64,000 nucleotides of DNA from Erythrobacter sp. NAP1 (lineage in GTDB: Bacteria > Pseudomonadota > Alphaproteobacteria > Sphingomonadales > Sphingomonadaceae). Position numbers and translations under genes: made by a program. Numbering within the stretch: the first letter of the stretch is position 1; every line of letters begins with the position of its first letter. Below, piece after piece: positions 26,210 through 35,842 of the stretch. The notes below the pieces were generated by a model. That model ran no database searches, had not been told where the DNA came from, and worked only from the letters and a program-made list of their open reading frames with translations. The DNA is taken from assembly GCF_000152865.1 (NCBI RefSeq), contig NZ_CH672390.1:930001-994000 (forward strand), given 5' to 3'.

Positions 26210-27808
26210 TTATGCAGCCTCGAACTGGTTCATCGTGTTGTCCTTGCCGCCTGCCTTGAGAGCGGCTTCACCGGCGAAGTACTCCTTGTGATCATCGCCG
26301 ATGTCGGAACCGGCCATGTTCTGGTGCTTCACGCAGGCGATGCCCTGGCGGATCTCTTCGCGCTGAACGTTGAGGACGTAGCCAAGCATGCCTTCCTCAC
26401 CGAAGTAGCGCTTGGCAAGGTTGTCCGTGCTGAGCGCCGCGGTGTGGTAGGTCGGCAGCGTGATGAGGTGGTGGAAGATGCCCGCGCGCTTCGCAGCGTC
26501 GGCCTGGAAGGTGCGGATCTTCTCGTCGGCTTCGATCGCCAGATCGGTGCCGTCGTAGTCGATGCTCATCAGCTTGTCGCGGTCATAAGCGCTCACGTCC
26601 TTGCCGGCTTCCGCGTAGGCATCATAGACCTGCTGGCGGAAGTTCAGCGTCCAGTTGAACGAAGGCGAGTTGTTGTAGACGAGCTTGGCGTTCGGGATCA
26701 CTTCGCGGACGCGATCAACCATGCCTGCGATCTGCTCGACGTGAGGCTTCTCTGTCTCAATCCAAAGCAGGTCCGCGCCGTTCTGAAGCGAAGTGATGCA
26801 GTCGAGAACGCAGCGGTCTTCGCCAGTGCCAGAGCGGAACTGGAAGAGGTTCGATGGGAGGCGCTTGGGAGCCATCAGCTTGCCGTCGCGGCTGATGAAG
26901 ACCTGACCGTTGGTGATTTTGGCCGGATCGACTTCGTCGCAATCGAGGAAGCTGTTGTACTGGTCGCCAAGATCGCCAGGCTCGGTCGAGTAAGCGATCT
27001 GCTTGGTAAGGCCTGCGCCGAGCGAGTCGGTGCGCGCAACGATGACGCCATCTTCAACGCCCATCTCGAGGAAGGCATGACGGATCGCGCGGATCTTCTG
27101 AAGGAAGTCTTCATGCGGGACGGTGACCTTGCCGTCCTGGTGACCGCACTGCTTCTCATCCGAAACCTGGTTCTCGATCTGAAGCGCGCAGGCGCCTGCT
27201 TCAATCATCTTCTTGGCGAGCAGGTAGGTCGCCTCGGCGTTGCCGAAGCCCGCATCGATGTCTGCGATGATCGGAACGACGTGGGTTTCGTAGTTGTCGA
27301 TCTGGTTCTCGATGTCCTTGGCCTTCACCTCGTCACCCGCGTCGCGCGCTGCGTCGAGTTCGCGGAACATCATGCCGAGCTCACGGGCATCGGCCTGCTT
27401 GAGGAACGTGTAGAGCTCTTCGATGGTCTCAGGCACGGTCGTCTTCTCGTGCATCGACTGGTCGGGAAGGGGCCCGAACTCGCTACGCAGCGCGGCGACC
27501 ATCCAGCCCGAAAGGTAGAGGTAACGCTGCTTGGTAGTGCCGAAGTGCTTCTTGATCGAGATCATCTTCTGCTGCGCGATGAAACCGTGCCAGCAACCAA
27601 GCGATTGGGTGTAGTTGGCCGGATCAGCGTCATAGGCGTCCATGTCTGCGCGCATGATCTTCGCGGTGTACTTCGCGATGTCGAGACCGGTGGGGAAACG
27701 GTTCTGGATTGCCATACGGGCAGTCGCTTCGGCGTCAATTGCGCCCCAGCTGGGGCCATTTGCTTCAATAACGCTCTGCATTTGGGCGATGGTATTCTGG
27801 TAGGTCAT
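26210..27808 (-). CDS. aceA: Isocitrate lyase (long form)
   Basis: Splits isocitrate to glyoxylate and succinate, the glyoxylate bypass. 532 aa, the long form seen in Pseudomonas and related organisms. Catalytic loop EKQCGHQDGKV (Cys221, His223) with Gln in place of the Lys of the KKCGH motif in the E. coli type; this is normal for the long subfamily. Metal site in DIDAGFGNAEAT. Ribosome site AGGAG before ATG 27808. It diverges from a RamB/ScfR-type regulator. No malate synthase in the window. Confidence 0.95.
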   Translation of the reverse strand: MTYQNTIAQMQSVIEANGPSWGAIDAEATARMAIQNRFPTGLDIAKYTAKIMRADMDAYDADPANYTQSLGCWHGFIAQQKMISIKKHFGTTKQRYLYLSGWMVAALRSEFGPLPDQSMHEKTTVPETIEELYTFLKQADARELGMMFRELDAARDAGDEVKAKDIENQIDNYETHVVPIIADIDAGFGNAEATYLLAKKMIEAGACALQIENQVSDEKQCGHQDGKVTVPHEDFLQKIRAIRHAFLEMGVEDGVIVARTDSLGAGLTKQIAYSTEPGDLGDQYNSFLDCDEVDPAKITNGQVFISRDGKLMAPKRLPSNLFQFRSGTGEDRCVLDCITSLQNGADLLWIETEKPHVEQIAGMVDRVREVIPNAKLVYNNSPSFNWTLNFRQQVYDAYAEAGKDVSAYDRDKLMSIDYDGTDLAIEADEKIRTFQADAAKRAGIFHHLITLPTYHTAALSTDNLAKRYFGEEGMLGYVLNVQREEIRQGIACVKHQNMAGSDIGDDHKEYFAGEAALKAGGKDNTMNQFEAA

Positions 27809-27887
27809 GAGAGGTCTCCTATGTCCGAGGGGAGGAATGTGACGAGCGGAGCGATGCCATGGTGCAGTGCAGCGCGACAGGAAAAGT

Positions 27888-27907
27888 TACAGAATTTCGT
27901 GTCTGTA
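27888..27907. promoter_or_regulatory. Inverted repeat in the aceA-regulator intergenic region
   Basis: TACAG-N10-CTGTA, an inverted pair with a one-turn spacing, between divergent aceA and its likely regulator. Possible operator; no homology to a characterised RamB site was proven. Confidence 0.4.
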
Positions 27908-27939
27908 TGGCACCAGATCAGGTAATTCTTGTGTAACGA

Positions 27940-27955
27940 TGTAAAGATATTTACA
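27940..27955. promoter_or_regulatory. TGTAAA-N4-TTTACA dyad before the XRE/IrrE regulator
   Basis: Six-base arms TGTAAA (27940-27945) and TTTACA (27950-27955), nine bases upstream of ATG 27964. It fits an autoregulatory operator. Same ACAT/GTAA-type character as the neighbouring repeat at 27888-27907. Confidence 0.5.
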
Positions 27956-27963
27956 GATCGCGT

Positions 27964-29301
27964 ATGGCTGAGAGCACACTCCTTGCTGGCCCGTCGCTGC
28001 GCCGTTTGCGCAAGCGCGAAGGCCTGACCCAGGCGGCAATGGCCGCATCACTCGGTATCTCGCCGAGCTATCTGAATCTGATCGAACGAAACCAGCGACC
28101 GCTCTCTGCGCGCGTGCTGGTGCAGGTGATTGAGCGGTACGACTTTGATCCGCGCGACCTACGTGAGGATGAGGCAATTGGCGGCGTTGATGGTCTTGCT
28201 CGGCGCATGGCGGACAAGCGGTTCAATGACCTCGGGATTGATCGAGAAGAGGTGCAGGAGTTTCTCGCCGCAGCACCGCAGGCGGCTGCTGCCTTTGCAA
28301 GACTTTACGACAACTCCCATCCGGATGCGGAACGCGGTGAGGATCCGATTGGCGAAGCGCGCCGTGCAGTGGAGCGTTGGCAAAACCATTTCGCCGACCT
28401 CGATCACGCCGCGGAAGACCTCGCGGACGAGCTGCGTCTGTCGCGCGGTGACATAAGCGCTGCCCTGATTGAACGGTTGCGCGAAAAACATCGTCTCAGC
28501 GTCCGCGTCTTGCCTTCGGAGGTTGTGCCCGGCCTTGTCCATCGCCTCGATCTGCATGCGCGCCAGCTGCAGCTTTCAGAGATGCTAGGCGGTGCCGCGC
28601 GGCGTTTTCAGATAGCACGCCAGATCGCGACGCTGGAACAACGCGATGGTATCGAGACCGTGGTTGCGGGCGCCAATCTGACATCGCCGGAGGCTCGTGA
28701 GCGGTTTCGTGAGCATGTGACCGACTACGTCGCATCGGCACTTCTCATGCCTTACAGTCGTTTTCTGAGAGCCTGCGAGCAGACGGGGTACGATTTGCCG
28801 ATCCTCGGGCGACGCTTCTCGGTCAGCTTCGACCAGTTGGCACAGCGATTGACGACCCTTCAACGCGTCGGTGAGCGCGGCCTTCCATTCTTCAGCGCCC
28901 GGTTTGGGCGAACCGGGCGAATGGTCCATTTCACGGCGGGCGCTAGCGGTGCAGCCTATCCGCTCGAAGGAGCACGCTGGCCTGCATGGGCGCCATATGC
29001 TGCGTTCGAGAGCCGCGGGACTATGCTGACACAAGCGGTCACGTTTGGGGAAGGCGAGGCAGTACCCCGGCATTGGTTCACAATCGTCCGAACCGTCGAA
29101 GTCGACGGCGCGGCCTGTTCAGCGCGCCGCGCTATCGTCCTTGGACTGGAAGCACGGTTTGCAAGCGAATTGGCGCAGGCCCGCGGTGTATCGCTTGACC
29201 CGCTCGACGCGGTCCCTCTTGGCGTAGGATGCCCCCGATGCGGCCGCGCCGATTGCCTGACGCCGGCACCCGCCAGACTGTCGCTTCAGAGGGGAAGCTG
29301 A
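27964..29301 (+). CDS. XRE/IrrE-domain transcriptional regulator (RamB/ScfR family)
   Basis: 445 aa. N-terminal helix-turn-helix (residues ~8-65, LRRLRKREGLTQAAMAASLG then SYLNLIERNQRPLS). The middle has an IrrE-like domain with HRLDLHARQLQLSEML, and a C-terminal Cys-containing DUF2083-type region (VGCPRCGRADCLTPAP). Family members such as RamB and ScfR regulate acetate/short-chain fatty acid use and isocitrate lyase. Divergence from aceA supports that role here; it is inferred, not shown. Confidence 0.86.
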   Translation: MAESTLLAGPSLRRLRKREGLTQAAMAASLGISPSYLNLIERNQRPLSARVLVQVIERYDFDPRDLREDEAIGGVDGLARRMADKRFNDLGIDREEVQEFLAAAPQAAAAFARLYDNSHPDAERGEDPIGEARRAVERWQNHFADLDHAAEDLADELRLSRGDISAALIERLREKHRLSVRVLPSEVVPGLVHRLDLHARQLQLSEMLGGAARRFQIARQIATLEQRDGIETVVAGANLTSPEARERFREHVTDYVASALLMPYSRFLRACEQTGYDLPILGRRFSVSFDQLAQRLTTLQRVGERGLPFFSARFGRTGRMVHFTAGASGAAYPLEGARWPAWAPYAAFESRGTMLTQAVTFGEGEAVPRHWFTIVRTVEVDGAACSARRAIVLGLEARFASELAQARGVSLDPLDAVPLGVGCPRCGRADCLTPAPARLSLQRGS

Positions 29302-29443
29302 GCTATGAGGCTTACACGCTGTTAACCGCTGCCACCCAAGGAAATGCGCGGCTTCCAACTGCACTGTAAAGTTTACCGACACTTAAGCCTTGGCGCTTAC
29401 AGAGATCATCGCACCAAACCGTATTCAAAGGTTTCGCCACGCG

Positions 29444-30829
29444 ATGATCCGCTTGTTCAAGCACTACATTCCCCATGCCGTGATTTTGCTCGGCTTGCTG
29501 GACTTTGCCTTGCTGGTGCTGGCTGGCGAGCTGGCGTGGCAGGTTCGCGCGTCGCAGATCGGGATGGACCTGGACCCGATCGAGTCGCGCTGGATACCGC
29601 TGCTTGGATCCGCCGCGATTGTCTGGCTCGCGATGATCTCTGTCGGGGTTTACGGGCCCTATGCCCTGCGATCGTTGAGGTTTGCAGGGGCACGATTGCT
29701 GGTTGCGATCAGCCTTGGCATCATCGCACTTGCCACCATCGACTGGATCTTGCCCGGCGAGACCTTTTGGCGTTCGACACTGCTCTACGCGATGGGCTTT
29801 ACGGTTCTGGTGCTCGTTGCCGACCGTCTTCTGCTCAACAGCTTCCTAGGTTCGAGTGCGTTTCGCCGACGGGTCATGGTTCTTGGCGCGGGAGACAGGG
29901 CACAGCGGCTTCGCAAACTGTCCGAAAAGCCAGAGGCTGGCTTCGCGATTGTCTCTTACATCGCGATGGGTGAACCTGAACGCGTGGTCGAAGAAGCGAT
30001 CCCGCGTGAGGCGATCCATGATCTTGGCCGCTTTGTTGAGAACCTCGGCGTGAGCGAAGTGGTTCTCGCCCTGCAAGAGCGCCGCAACTCGCTGCCTCTC
30101 AATGACCTGCTGCGCATCAAGACCAAGGGTGTGCACGTCAACGACTTCTCCAGCTTCCTGGAACGAGAGACCGGCCGGGTCGATCTTGATACGGTCAACC
30201 CGAGTTGGCTGATCTTCTCTGACGGCTTCTCAAGCGGGCGCATGTTCTCGAGCGCAGTCAAACGCGTGTTCGACATTGTGGCGAGCTTGATACTGCTCTT
30301 CCTCACTGCCCCAATCATCGTCGTGTTCGCGATCATCGTGAAGCTGGACAGCAAGGGCCCCGCCTTCTTCCGGCAGGAGCGCGTGGGTCTATTTGGACAA
30401 ACATTCCACCTCATCAAGCTTCGTTCCATGCGAGTCGATGCCGAAAAAGACGGAGCAAAGTGGGCTGAGAAAAATGACAGTCGGGTCACGCGCGTGGGTC
30501 GCTTCATTCGAAAGGTTCGCATCGACGAACTGCCGCAGACATGGAGCGTGCTCAAAGGCGAGATGAGCTTTGTAGGCCCTCGACCCGAAGTACCCACCTT
30601 TGTCGATGAACTCCAGGAAGAGATCCCTTTCTTTGGCGAGCGCCACATGGTCAAGCCGGGCATAACGGGGTGGGCGCAGATCAATTACCCTTATGGCGCG
30701 TCGACTGAGGACAGCCGCAAGAAGCTCGAATATGACCTGTATTACGCCAAGAACTACACGCCTTTCCTCGATTTCGTAATCCTGTTGCAGACGGTGCGCG
30801 TGATCCTGTGGCCTGAGGGTGCACGCTAA
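29444..30829 (+). CDS. PEP-CTERM/XrtA-system sugar transferase (TIGR03013-like)
   Basis: 461 aa polyprenyl glycosylphosphotransferase that starts exopolysaccharide synthesis on the membrane. The N-terminal ~110 residues give about four membrane segments and MIRLFKHYIPHAV. The central CoA-binding-like part precedes a fifth membrane helix (RVFDIVASLILLFLTAPIIVVFAII). The C-terminal bacterial sugar transferase domain has KLRSMRVDAE, DELPQTWSVLKGEMSFVGPRPE and GITGWAQINYPYG. ATG 29444 is chosen because family members begin this way. It overlaps prsK by one base. Confidence 0.86.
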   Translation: MIRLFKHYIPHAVILLGLLDFALLVLAGELAWQVRASQIGMDLDPIESRWIPLLGSAAIVWLAMISVGVYGPYALRSLRFAGARLLVAISLGIIALATIDWILPGETFWRSTLLYAMGFTVLVLVADRLLLNSFLGSSAFRRRVMVLGAGDRAQRLRKLSEKPEAGFAIVSYIAMGEPERVVEEAIPREAIHDLGRFVENLGVSEVVLALQERRNSLPLNDLLRIKTKGVHVNDFSSFLERETGRVDLDTVNPSWLIFSDGFSSGRMFSSAVKRVFDIVASLILLFLTAPIIVVFAIIVKLDSKGPAFFRQERVGLFGQTFHLIKLRSMRVDAEKDGAKWAEKNDSRVTRVGRFIRKVRIDELPQTWSVLKGEMSFVGPRPEVPTFVDELQEEIPFFGERHMVKPGITGWAQINYPYGASTEDSRKKLEYDLYYAKNYTPFLDFVILLQTVRVILWPEGAR

Positions 30830-32967
30830 TGGAATGGCTGACCTCACTCCTGAACAGCGCGACAATGCTGTGCTATCTCGCTGGGGCATTCCTGGCGGGT
30901 GGCGCTGGCTTGTGGATTGCGCGCTCAGGGGATGAAGCGCGGCCTGATCGCAGGGCCGCCATCGCTGCCTCTACTCTCACCGCAATCTGGTGCGTTATAA
31001 GCGTCGTTTTCGGGCCGAATGCCGCTGAGGCGGAACTCGCAGCGACGGCACGCAATCTCGCATTGATCGCGGTGATCTCCCGGCTCTTTGCCGCCGACGG
31101 CCGCGATGAAAGCCTGAAGCCGATCCGCCCGGTAATCGCTTCGCTAGTTGCCGTGCAATTTCTTCAGCCGGTTCTGCTCTTCGTGAGTTCGCAAACTGCC
31201 GAATATGAGCAGATCCAATTGGTGATCTTTGAGATCGGCACGCTCCTGAACATGCTTGTGGCAGTTGGCGCTCTGGTGCTGTTGCATAACCTTTATGCAA
31301 GCGCCGCCAATGTTTCGCGCCAGATCATCCGGTGGAGCGGCATCGCGCTTGCCGGAATATTTGCCTATGATCTCAATCTCTTCACCGTAGCCTATCTCGC
31401 TGGAGAAACGCCGGCGTTCCTGATTGCTGCGCGCGGAATTGCTGCTGGCCTCTTTGCTATTGCGCTTGCGCTAGGGGCGAATGCCACCAGCGCGGGTCTG
31501 CAGTTCAGCCCATCGCGAGCGGTGACGTTCCAGACACTCTCGCTGCTTGTGATCGGCAGTTACTTGTCGATGATGATTGTCGTCACGCGAGGGCTGGCCC
31601 TGCTCGGCGGCGATATCGCCCGGGCGAGCCAGGCTTTGTTCCTTGTGCTGGCGGTAGTTGCCGCAATTCTGTGGCTTCCGTCGGAACGCATGCGCGGTTG
31701 GTTGAGGGTCACCGCTGCAAAGCATCTGTTTCAGCATCGTTATGACTACCGCGAAGAATGGCTGCGCTTCACGCAGACGATCAGCCAAAAGTCGAGCGGC
31801 AATTCCAGCTTCCACCAGCGTGCGGTGAAAGCGATCGCAGACATCACCGACAGTCCGGCGGGACTTTTGCTCGTTCCCGATGAGGAAGCACGCCTCGAAC
31901 TCTCTGCTCGTTGGAACTGGGCAACGCTCGAAGTCCCCGCACAAGCCACCGATTTCGCGCTTGCTGGCTTGTTGGAGCAGCACAATCATATCCTAGATCT
32001 CGGAGAGGCTCGAGCGGGGATCGACCACGTCGGTGAGCTTGAACATGTCCCCCAATGGTTGATCGAAGCCGAAGATGCATGGGCGGTCGTACCGCTCATT
32101 CACTTCGACAGGCTGGTGGGCGCCATCGTGCTCGCGCGACCACGGATCGAACGTCGTCTAGACTGGGAAGACTTCGATCTGTTGCGCGTCGTAGGTCAGC
32201 AATTGGCCAGCTATCTTGCCGAGCAGGCGGGACAACAGGCTCTGATGGACGCAAGCCGGTTTGACGAATTCAATCGGCGAATGGCGTTCGTGATGCACGA
32301 CATCAAGAACCTGGCGAGCCAGCTCTCACTGCTTTCCGGGAATGCCCAAAAGCACGCAGACAATCCTGCGTTTCGGGCAGACATGTTGGTGACGCTGCGC
32401 AATTCCTCGGACAAGCTTAACGCGCTTCTGGCAAGGCTGGGCCGATATGGTGGCCAGTCGGCAAATACGCTTCGACCGGTCGATTTGAGTGTCTTGGCCC
32501 GCGACCTTGAGCAGCGTTTCAAGAGCGCTCACCCGGTCCAGGTGACGCAAGCGGAAACGTTTGAAGTACTGGCGGATGCGGAAAGCCTTGAGCAGGCACT
32601 CGTGCATATTGTTCAGAATGCAGTTGATGCGAGCGGGCCGGAAGATGCGGTCCACATCAGCGTCAGCAGCGACGGTATCACCGGACAGATCGAGATCATC
32701 GATTCGGGCGAAGGAATGTCGCCTGAATTCGTGCGCACGGGCCTTTTCAAACCCTTCGTTTCATCGAAACAGGGCGGTTTTGGAATTGGCGCTCTTGAGG
32801 CCCGCGAGATGATCAAATCAATGGGTGGCCGTCTGTCAGTCGAATCCCGAGAAGGAATCGGGACGCGCTTTGCTGCCACCTTGCCCGTCGCCGAAACGGC
32901 AAGCCTGCTTTCCCGCGCGAATGCTGGGTCAATCGCACCCCAGCCCAAGAACGAAAAGGTCGCATGA
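30829..32967 (+). CDS. prsK: PEP-CTERM/XrtA-system sensor histidine kinase PrsK
   Basis: 712 aa. About eight to nine membrane helices in residues 1-290, a GAF-like soluble domain (~310-475), then the phosphoacceptor His490 in FVMHDIKNLASQL and an ATPase domain with HIVQNAVDASGP (N box), DSGEGMSPEF and FGIGALEAREM (G boxes). The HD-I-K-N variant of the H box is typical of PrsK. The stop overlaps the prsR start. Confidence 0.88.
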   Translation: MEWLTSLLNSATMLCYLAGAFLAGGAGLWIARSGDEARPDRRAAIAASTLTAIWCVISVVFGPNAAEAELAATARNLALIAVISRLFAADGRDESLKPIRPVIASLVAVQFLQPVLLFVSSQTAEYEQIQLVIFEIGTLLNMLVAVGALVLLHNLYASAANVSRQIIRWSGIALAGIFAYDLNLFTVAYLAGETPAFLIAARGIAAGLFAIALALGANATSAGLQFSPSRAVTFQTLSLLVIGSYLSMMIVVTRGLALLGGDIARASQALFLVLAVVAAILWLPSERMRGWLRVTAAKHLFQHRYDYREEWLRFTQTISQKSSGNSSFHQRAVKAIADITDSPAGLLLVPDEEARLELSARWNWATLEVPAQATDFALAGLLEQHNHILDLGEARAGIDHVGELEHVPQWLIEAEDAWAVVPLIHFDRLVGAIVLARPRIERRLDWEDFDLLRVVGQQLASYLAEQAGQQALMDASRFDEFNRRMAFVMHDIKNLASQLSLLSGNAQKHADNPAFRADMLVTLRNSSDKLNALLARLGRYGGQSANTLRPVDLSVLARDLEQRFKSAHPVQVTQAETFEVLADAESLEQALVHIVQNAVDASGPEDAVHISVSSDGITGQIEIIDSGEGMSPEFVRTGLFKPFVSSKQGGFGIGALEAREMIKSMGGRLSVESREGIGTRFAATLPVAETASLLSRANAGSIAPQPKNEKVA

Positions 32968-34331
32968 TGGCTGATAAGAAACCAACCCTGCTTGTCATCG
33001 AGGACGACGAAGGCCTCCAGGCGCAACTCAAATGGGCGTATGAGGACTTTGAGGTCGTCATCGCCGGTGACCGCGACAGCGCGATCGCGGCGCTGCGCAG
33101 CGAGGCCCCAGCGGTCGTGACGCTTGATCTTGGATTGCCGCCCGACCCAGACGGCACCACCGAAGGCTTCGCCGTGCTCGATGCGATAATGGAGCTCAAA
33201 CCTGACACCAAGGTCATCGTCGCCAGCGGACATGGCGCACGTGAGAGCGCGCTGCGGGCAATCGAACGCGGAGCCTATGACTTCTATCAGAAGCCGGTCG
33301 ATATCGACGCTCTCGGTCTCATCGTGCGCCGCGCGTTCAACCTTCATGCAATTGAGAGCGAGAACCGCCGGCTTGTAGCCAATGCCAGCGAGGACAAGAC
33401 TGTCCTTGGCCGGTTGATTACGGGCGCGCCGGAGATGGTGAAGGTTGCAAGGACAATCGAGCGCGTTGCATCGACTTCGGTTTCCGTGATGCTGCTTGGT
33501 GCGAGTGGGACGGGCAAGGAGCTGCTTGCGCAAGGCTTGCACGAGACGAGCAACCGCGCGGACAAGCCCTTCGTCGCCATCAATTGCGCAGCGATCCCCG
33601 AGAACCTGTTGGAAAGCGAGCTATTCGGTCACGAAAAGGGTGCGTTCACTGGTGCAGTGAAGACAACTGAGGGCAAGATTGAAAGCGCAAACGGAGGCAC
33701 GCTGTTCCTCGACGAGGTCGGTGACATTCCGCTCCCTCTTCAGGTGAAGCTGCTGCGTTTCCTGCAGGAGCGTACGATTGAGCGGATCGGTGGTCGCAAG
33801 ACGATTGCGGTCGACACGCGAATTGTGTGCGCTACCCATCAGGATCTTGAGCAAATGATCCGGGACGGAACCTTCCGCGAAGACTTGTTCTACCGACTGG
33901 CCGAGATCGTAGTGCGCATTCCCGGTCTGGCAGAGCGCCACGGAGACGCAGTCCTGCTCGCCAAGGCTTTTCTAAAGAGATTTGCGACAGAGATGAACCC
34001 GGCCGTATCTGGCTTTGCACCCGATGGGCTGGCGGCAATTGATGCACATGATTGGCCGGGCAATGTGCGCGAACTGGAAAACCGCGTGAAACGGGCGGTG
34101 ATCATGGCGGAAGGCAAATTGGTTGGCGCTGCCGACCTCGATTTTGACGGCGAAGATGAAGAGAGTTCTGACGTCCTCAACCTCAAGGCTGCTCGTGAAC
34201 AGGCCGATCGCCGCGTGATCCGCCATGCGCTAGCACGCAGCGAGGGCAACATCTCCAGTACCGCGAAGCTGCTCGGGATCAGCCGTCCAACACTTTACGA
34301 TCTACTCAAACAGTACGACCTTCATGCGTAG
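32964..34331 (+). CDS. prsR: PEP-CTERM-system sigma-54-type response regulator PrsR
   Basis: 455 aa. Receiver domain (1-120) with phosphoacceptor Asp55 in [15 protein letters not shown]+ domain with Walker [16 protein letters not shown], sigma-54 contact loop GAFTGA and [22 protein letters not shown]; and a Fis-type helix-turn-helix at the end ([20 protein letters not shown]). It pairs with PrsK. It should activate sigma-54 promoters of exopolysaccharide and PEP-CTERM genes; no such promoter was identified in this window. Confidence 0.9.
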   Translation: MMADKKPTLLVIEDDEGLQAQLKWAYEDFEVVIAGDRDSAIAALRSEAPAVVTLDLGLPPDPDGTTEGFAVLDAIMELKPDTKVIVASGHGARESALRAIERGAYDFYQKPVDIDALGLIVRRAFNLHAIESENRRLVANASEDKTVLGRLITGAPEMVKVARTIERVASTSVSVMLLGASGTGKELLAQGLHETSNRADKPFVAINCAAIPENLLESELFGHEKGAFTGAVKTTEGKIESANGGTLFLDEVGDIPLPLQVKLLRFLQERTIERIGGRKTIAVDTRIVCATHQDLEQMIRDGTFREDLFYRLAEIVVRIPGLAERHGDAVLLAKAFLKRFATEMNPAVSGFAPDGLAAIDAHDWPGNVRELENRVKRAVIMAEGKLVGAADLDFDGEDEESSDVLNLKAAREQADRRVIRHALARSEGNISSTAKLLGISRPTLYDLLKQYDLHA

Positions 34332-35802
34332 ATTGTTCGCGATCTTAGGTGCAATCGCGCTCAGCTCCTGTTCAGGGGACAGTGAGACCGCCGCCTCGAC
34401 CGCCATCTCGGGAGGTCCCGACTTTCTCGAATTGATCGACGATGCGCGAGTGTCGGTGAATGCTGGCAATCTGAGTGAAGCGGGTCAGTACTATGACGAG
34501 GCGCGCGAACTTGAGCCTGAAAATCCGGGTCTGTGGGTGGAGATCGCGCGCCTGCGTTTCCGTGGAGGCGAGCATCTGACTGCAATTGAAGCGGCGGACT
34601 ATGCTCTCGAGCTTGACCCGCAGTATCCTTCAGCCCTGCTGATGCGGGCGCAATTGGTGCGCGATGCCAATGGGCTTTTGGAATCGCTGCCCTGGTTCGA
34701 GGCCGCTGCGGCTGCAGCCCCCTCAGACCCGGAGATCCTCGCCGACTACGCGGCCACGCTTGGCGATCTGGGCCGGTACGCCGACATGCTGACAGTTGTC
34801 CGGCAATTGGCTGTGGTAGCGCCCGACCATCCGCAGGTGCATTTTCTCCAAGCCGTTCTTGCGGCACGCGGAGGCGATCCGGTCTTGGCGGGCACATTGC
34901 TTAATCGAAGCGGACTTGTTCAGCGCGGAGTGGCTTCGGCCATGATGCTCAATGCCATTGTCAACTTACAGCAAGGCACTTTCGACACTGCGGCAGAAAC
35001 TCTGGAAGAACTGGCAGAACGTCAGCCAGCGAATGTGCGTGTGAACGAACTGCTCGCGCGAGCGCTCTGGCTTGGTGGGCGCGATCGTGCTCTCATTGAT
35101 CGGTTCGAGGCGTTGGCATCCCGCCCTTCCGCTTCACCCTATCTCGTGATGCTGGTCGGGCGCAGTCTCGAACGTATGGGTGAGCGTGAGCGTGCGATCC
35201 CGTTCATTGAAAGAGCGCTGGAGGGTCGCGCCGATGAACAAATCGTACTCCAAGGATCTGCGCGTCAAAGTGGCCAACTGCCGATTGCCACTGCCGAGCT
35301 GCGAGACTTCGTCGGTGCGGGCAACCTCGCTCCTGCACGTCGGCTGGCAAACATCCTGATAGATAGGGCCCCGCTGTCGGGAGACATTCATTCGCTTGCC
35401 GGTGACACCTACCTTGCGAGTGGTGACGCTGAGAGAGCGCTTCAACTTTATGAAGTCTCCGCTCGTGTCCGTCGGTCGTGGCCGCTAACGCGAAAAATGG
35501 TCGAGGCATTCATCGCCAATGGTGACGAGATTTCCGCCGAGGTACTGCTCGCTCGCCATATTGCAGGCGACCCGCATAACACCGAAGCAATGTTCCTCTT
35601 GGCGCAGCGAAGCGCTGGGAATGAGGATTGGTTGAGAGTGGCCGTGCTGCTCGACACAGCGATCGAGCTTGGCGCGGGCAACGATCTCGATGTCCTTGCC
35701 TTGCGCGCGGAAACTGCGCGTGCACTGGGGCAGCAAGATGATGCGGCGAAGTTCGATCAATTGCTGAGCGATCTCAAGCCAAGCGAATTTCTGACCCCAT
35801 AA
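34324..35802 (+). CDS. prsT: PEP-CTERM-system TPR lipoprotein PrsT
   Basis: 492 aa. Lipoprotein signal [18 protein letters not shown], with the lipid-modified Cys at residue 16. The remainder is made of tetratricopeptide-like helical repeats (for example FLELIDDARVSVNAGNLSEA, and further pairs through ~490). It overlaps prsR and is the usual fourth gene of the module. It probably scaffolds envelope or polysaccharide assembly. Confidence 0.82.
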   Translation: MRRLFAILGAIALSSCSGDSETAASTAISGGPDFLELIDDARVSVNAGNLSEAGQYYDEARELEPENPGLWVEIARLRFRGGEHLTAIEAADYALELDPQYPSALLMRAQLVRDANGLLESLPWFEAAAAAAPSDPEILADYAATLGDLGRYADMLTVVRQLAVVAPDHPQVHFLQAVLAARGGDPVLAGTLLNRSGLVQRGVASAMMLNAIVNLQQGTFDTAAETLEELAERQPANVRVNELLARALWLGGRDRALIDRFEALASRPSASPYLVMLVGRSLERMGERERAIPFIERALEGRADEQIVLQGSARQSGQLPIATAELRDFVGAGNLAPARRLANILIDRAPLSGDIHSLAGDTYLASGDAERALQLYEVSARVRRSWPLTRKMVEAFIANGDEISAEVLLARHIAGDPHNTEAMFLLAQRSAGNEDWLRVAVLLDTAIELGAGNDLDVLALRAETARALGQQDDAAKFDQLLSDLKPSEFLTP

Positions 35803-35842
35803 CTCGACAATCTGCAGCCGACCGGGCACTGGCGCATCGCAC

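Noticed and set aside
26866-27160. Isocitrate lyase with a damaged catalytic motif (QCGH)
   Set aside because: The Gln form is normal for the long isocitrate lyase subfamily, so it is not a defect.
26174-27925. 583-residue plus-strand ORF opposite aceA
   Set aside because: Antisense to isocitrate lyase with a family-perfect sequence; no signal of its own.
27906-27930. Possible sigma-54 promoter (TGGCAC) before the XRE/IrrE gene
   Set aside because: The TTGCA half at the right distance is missing.
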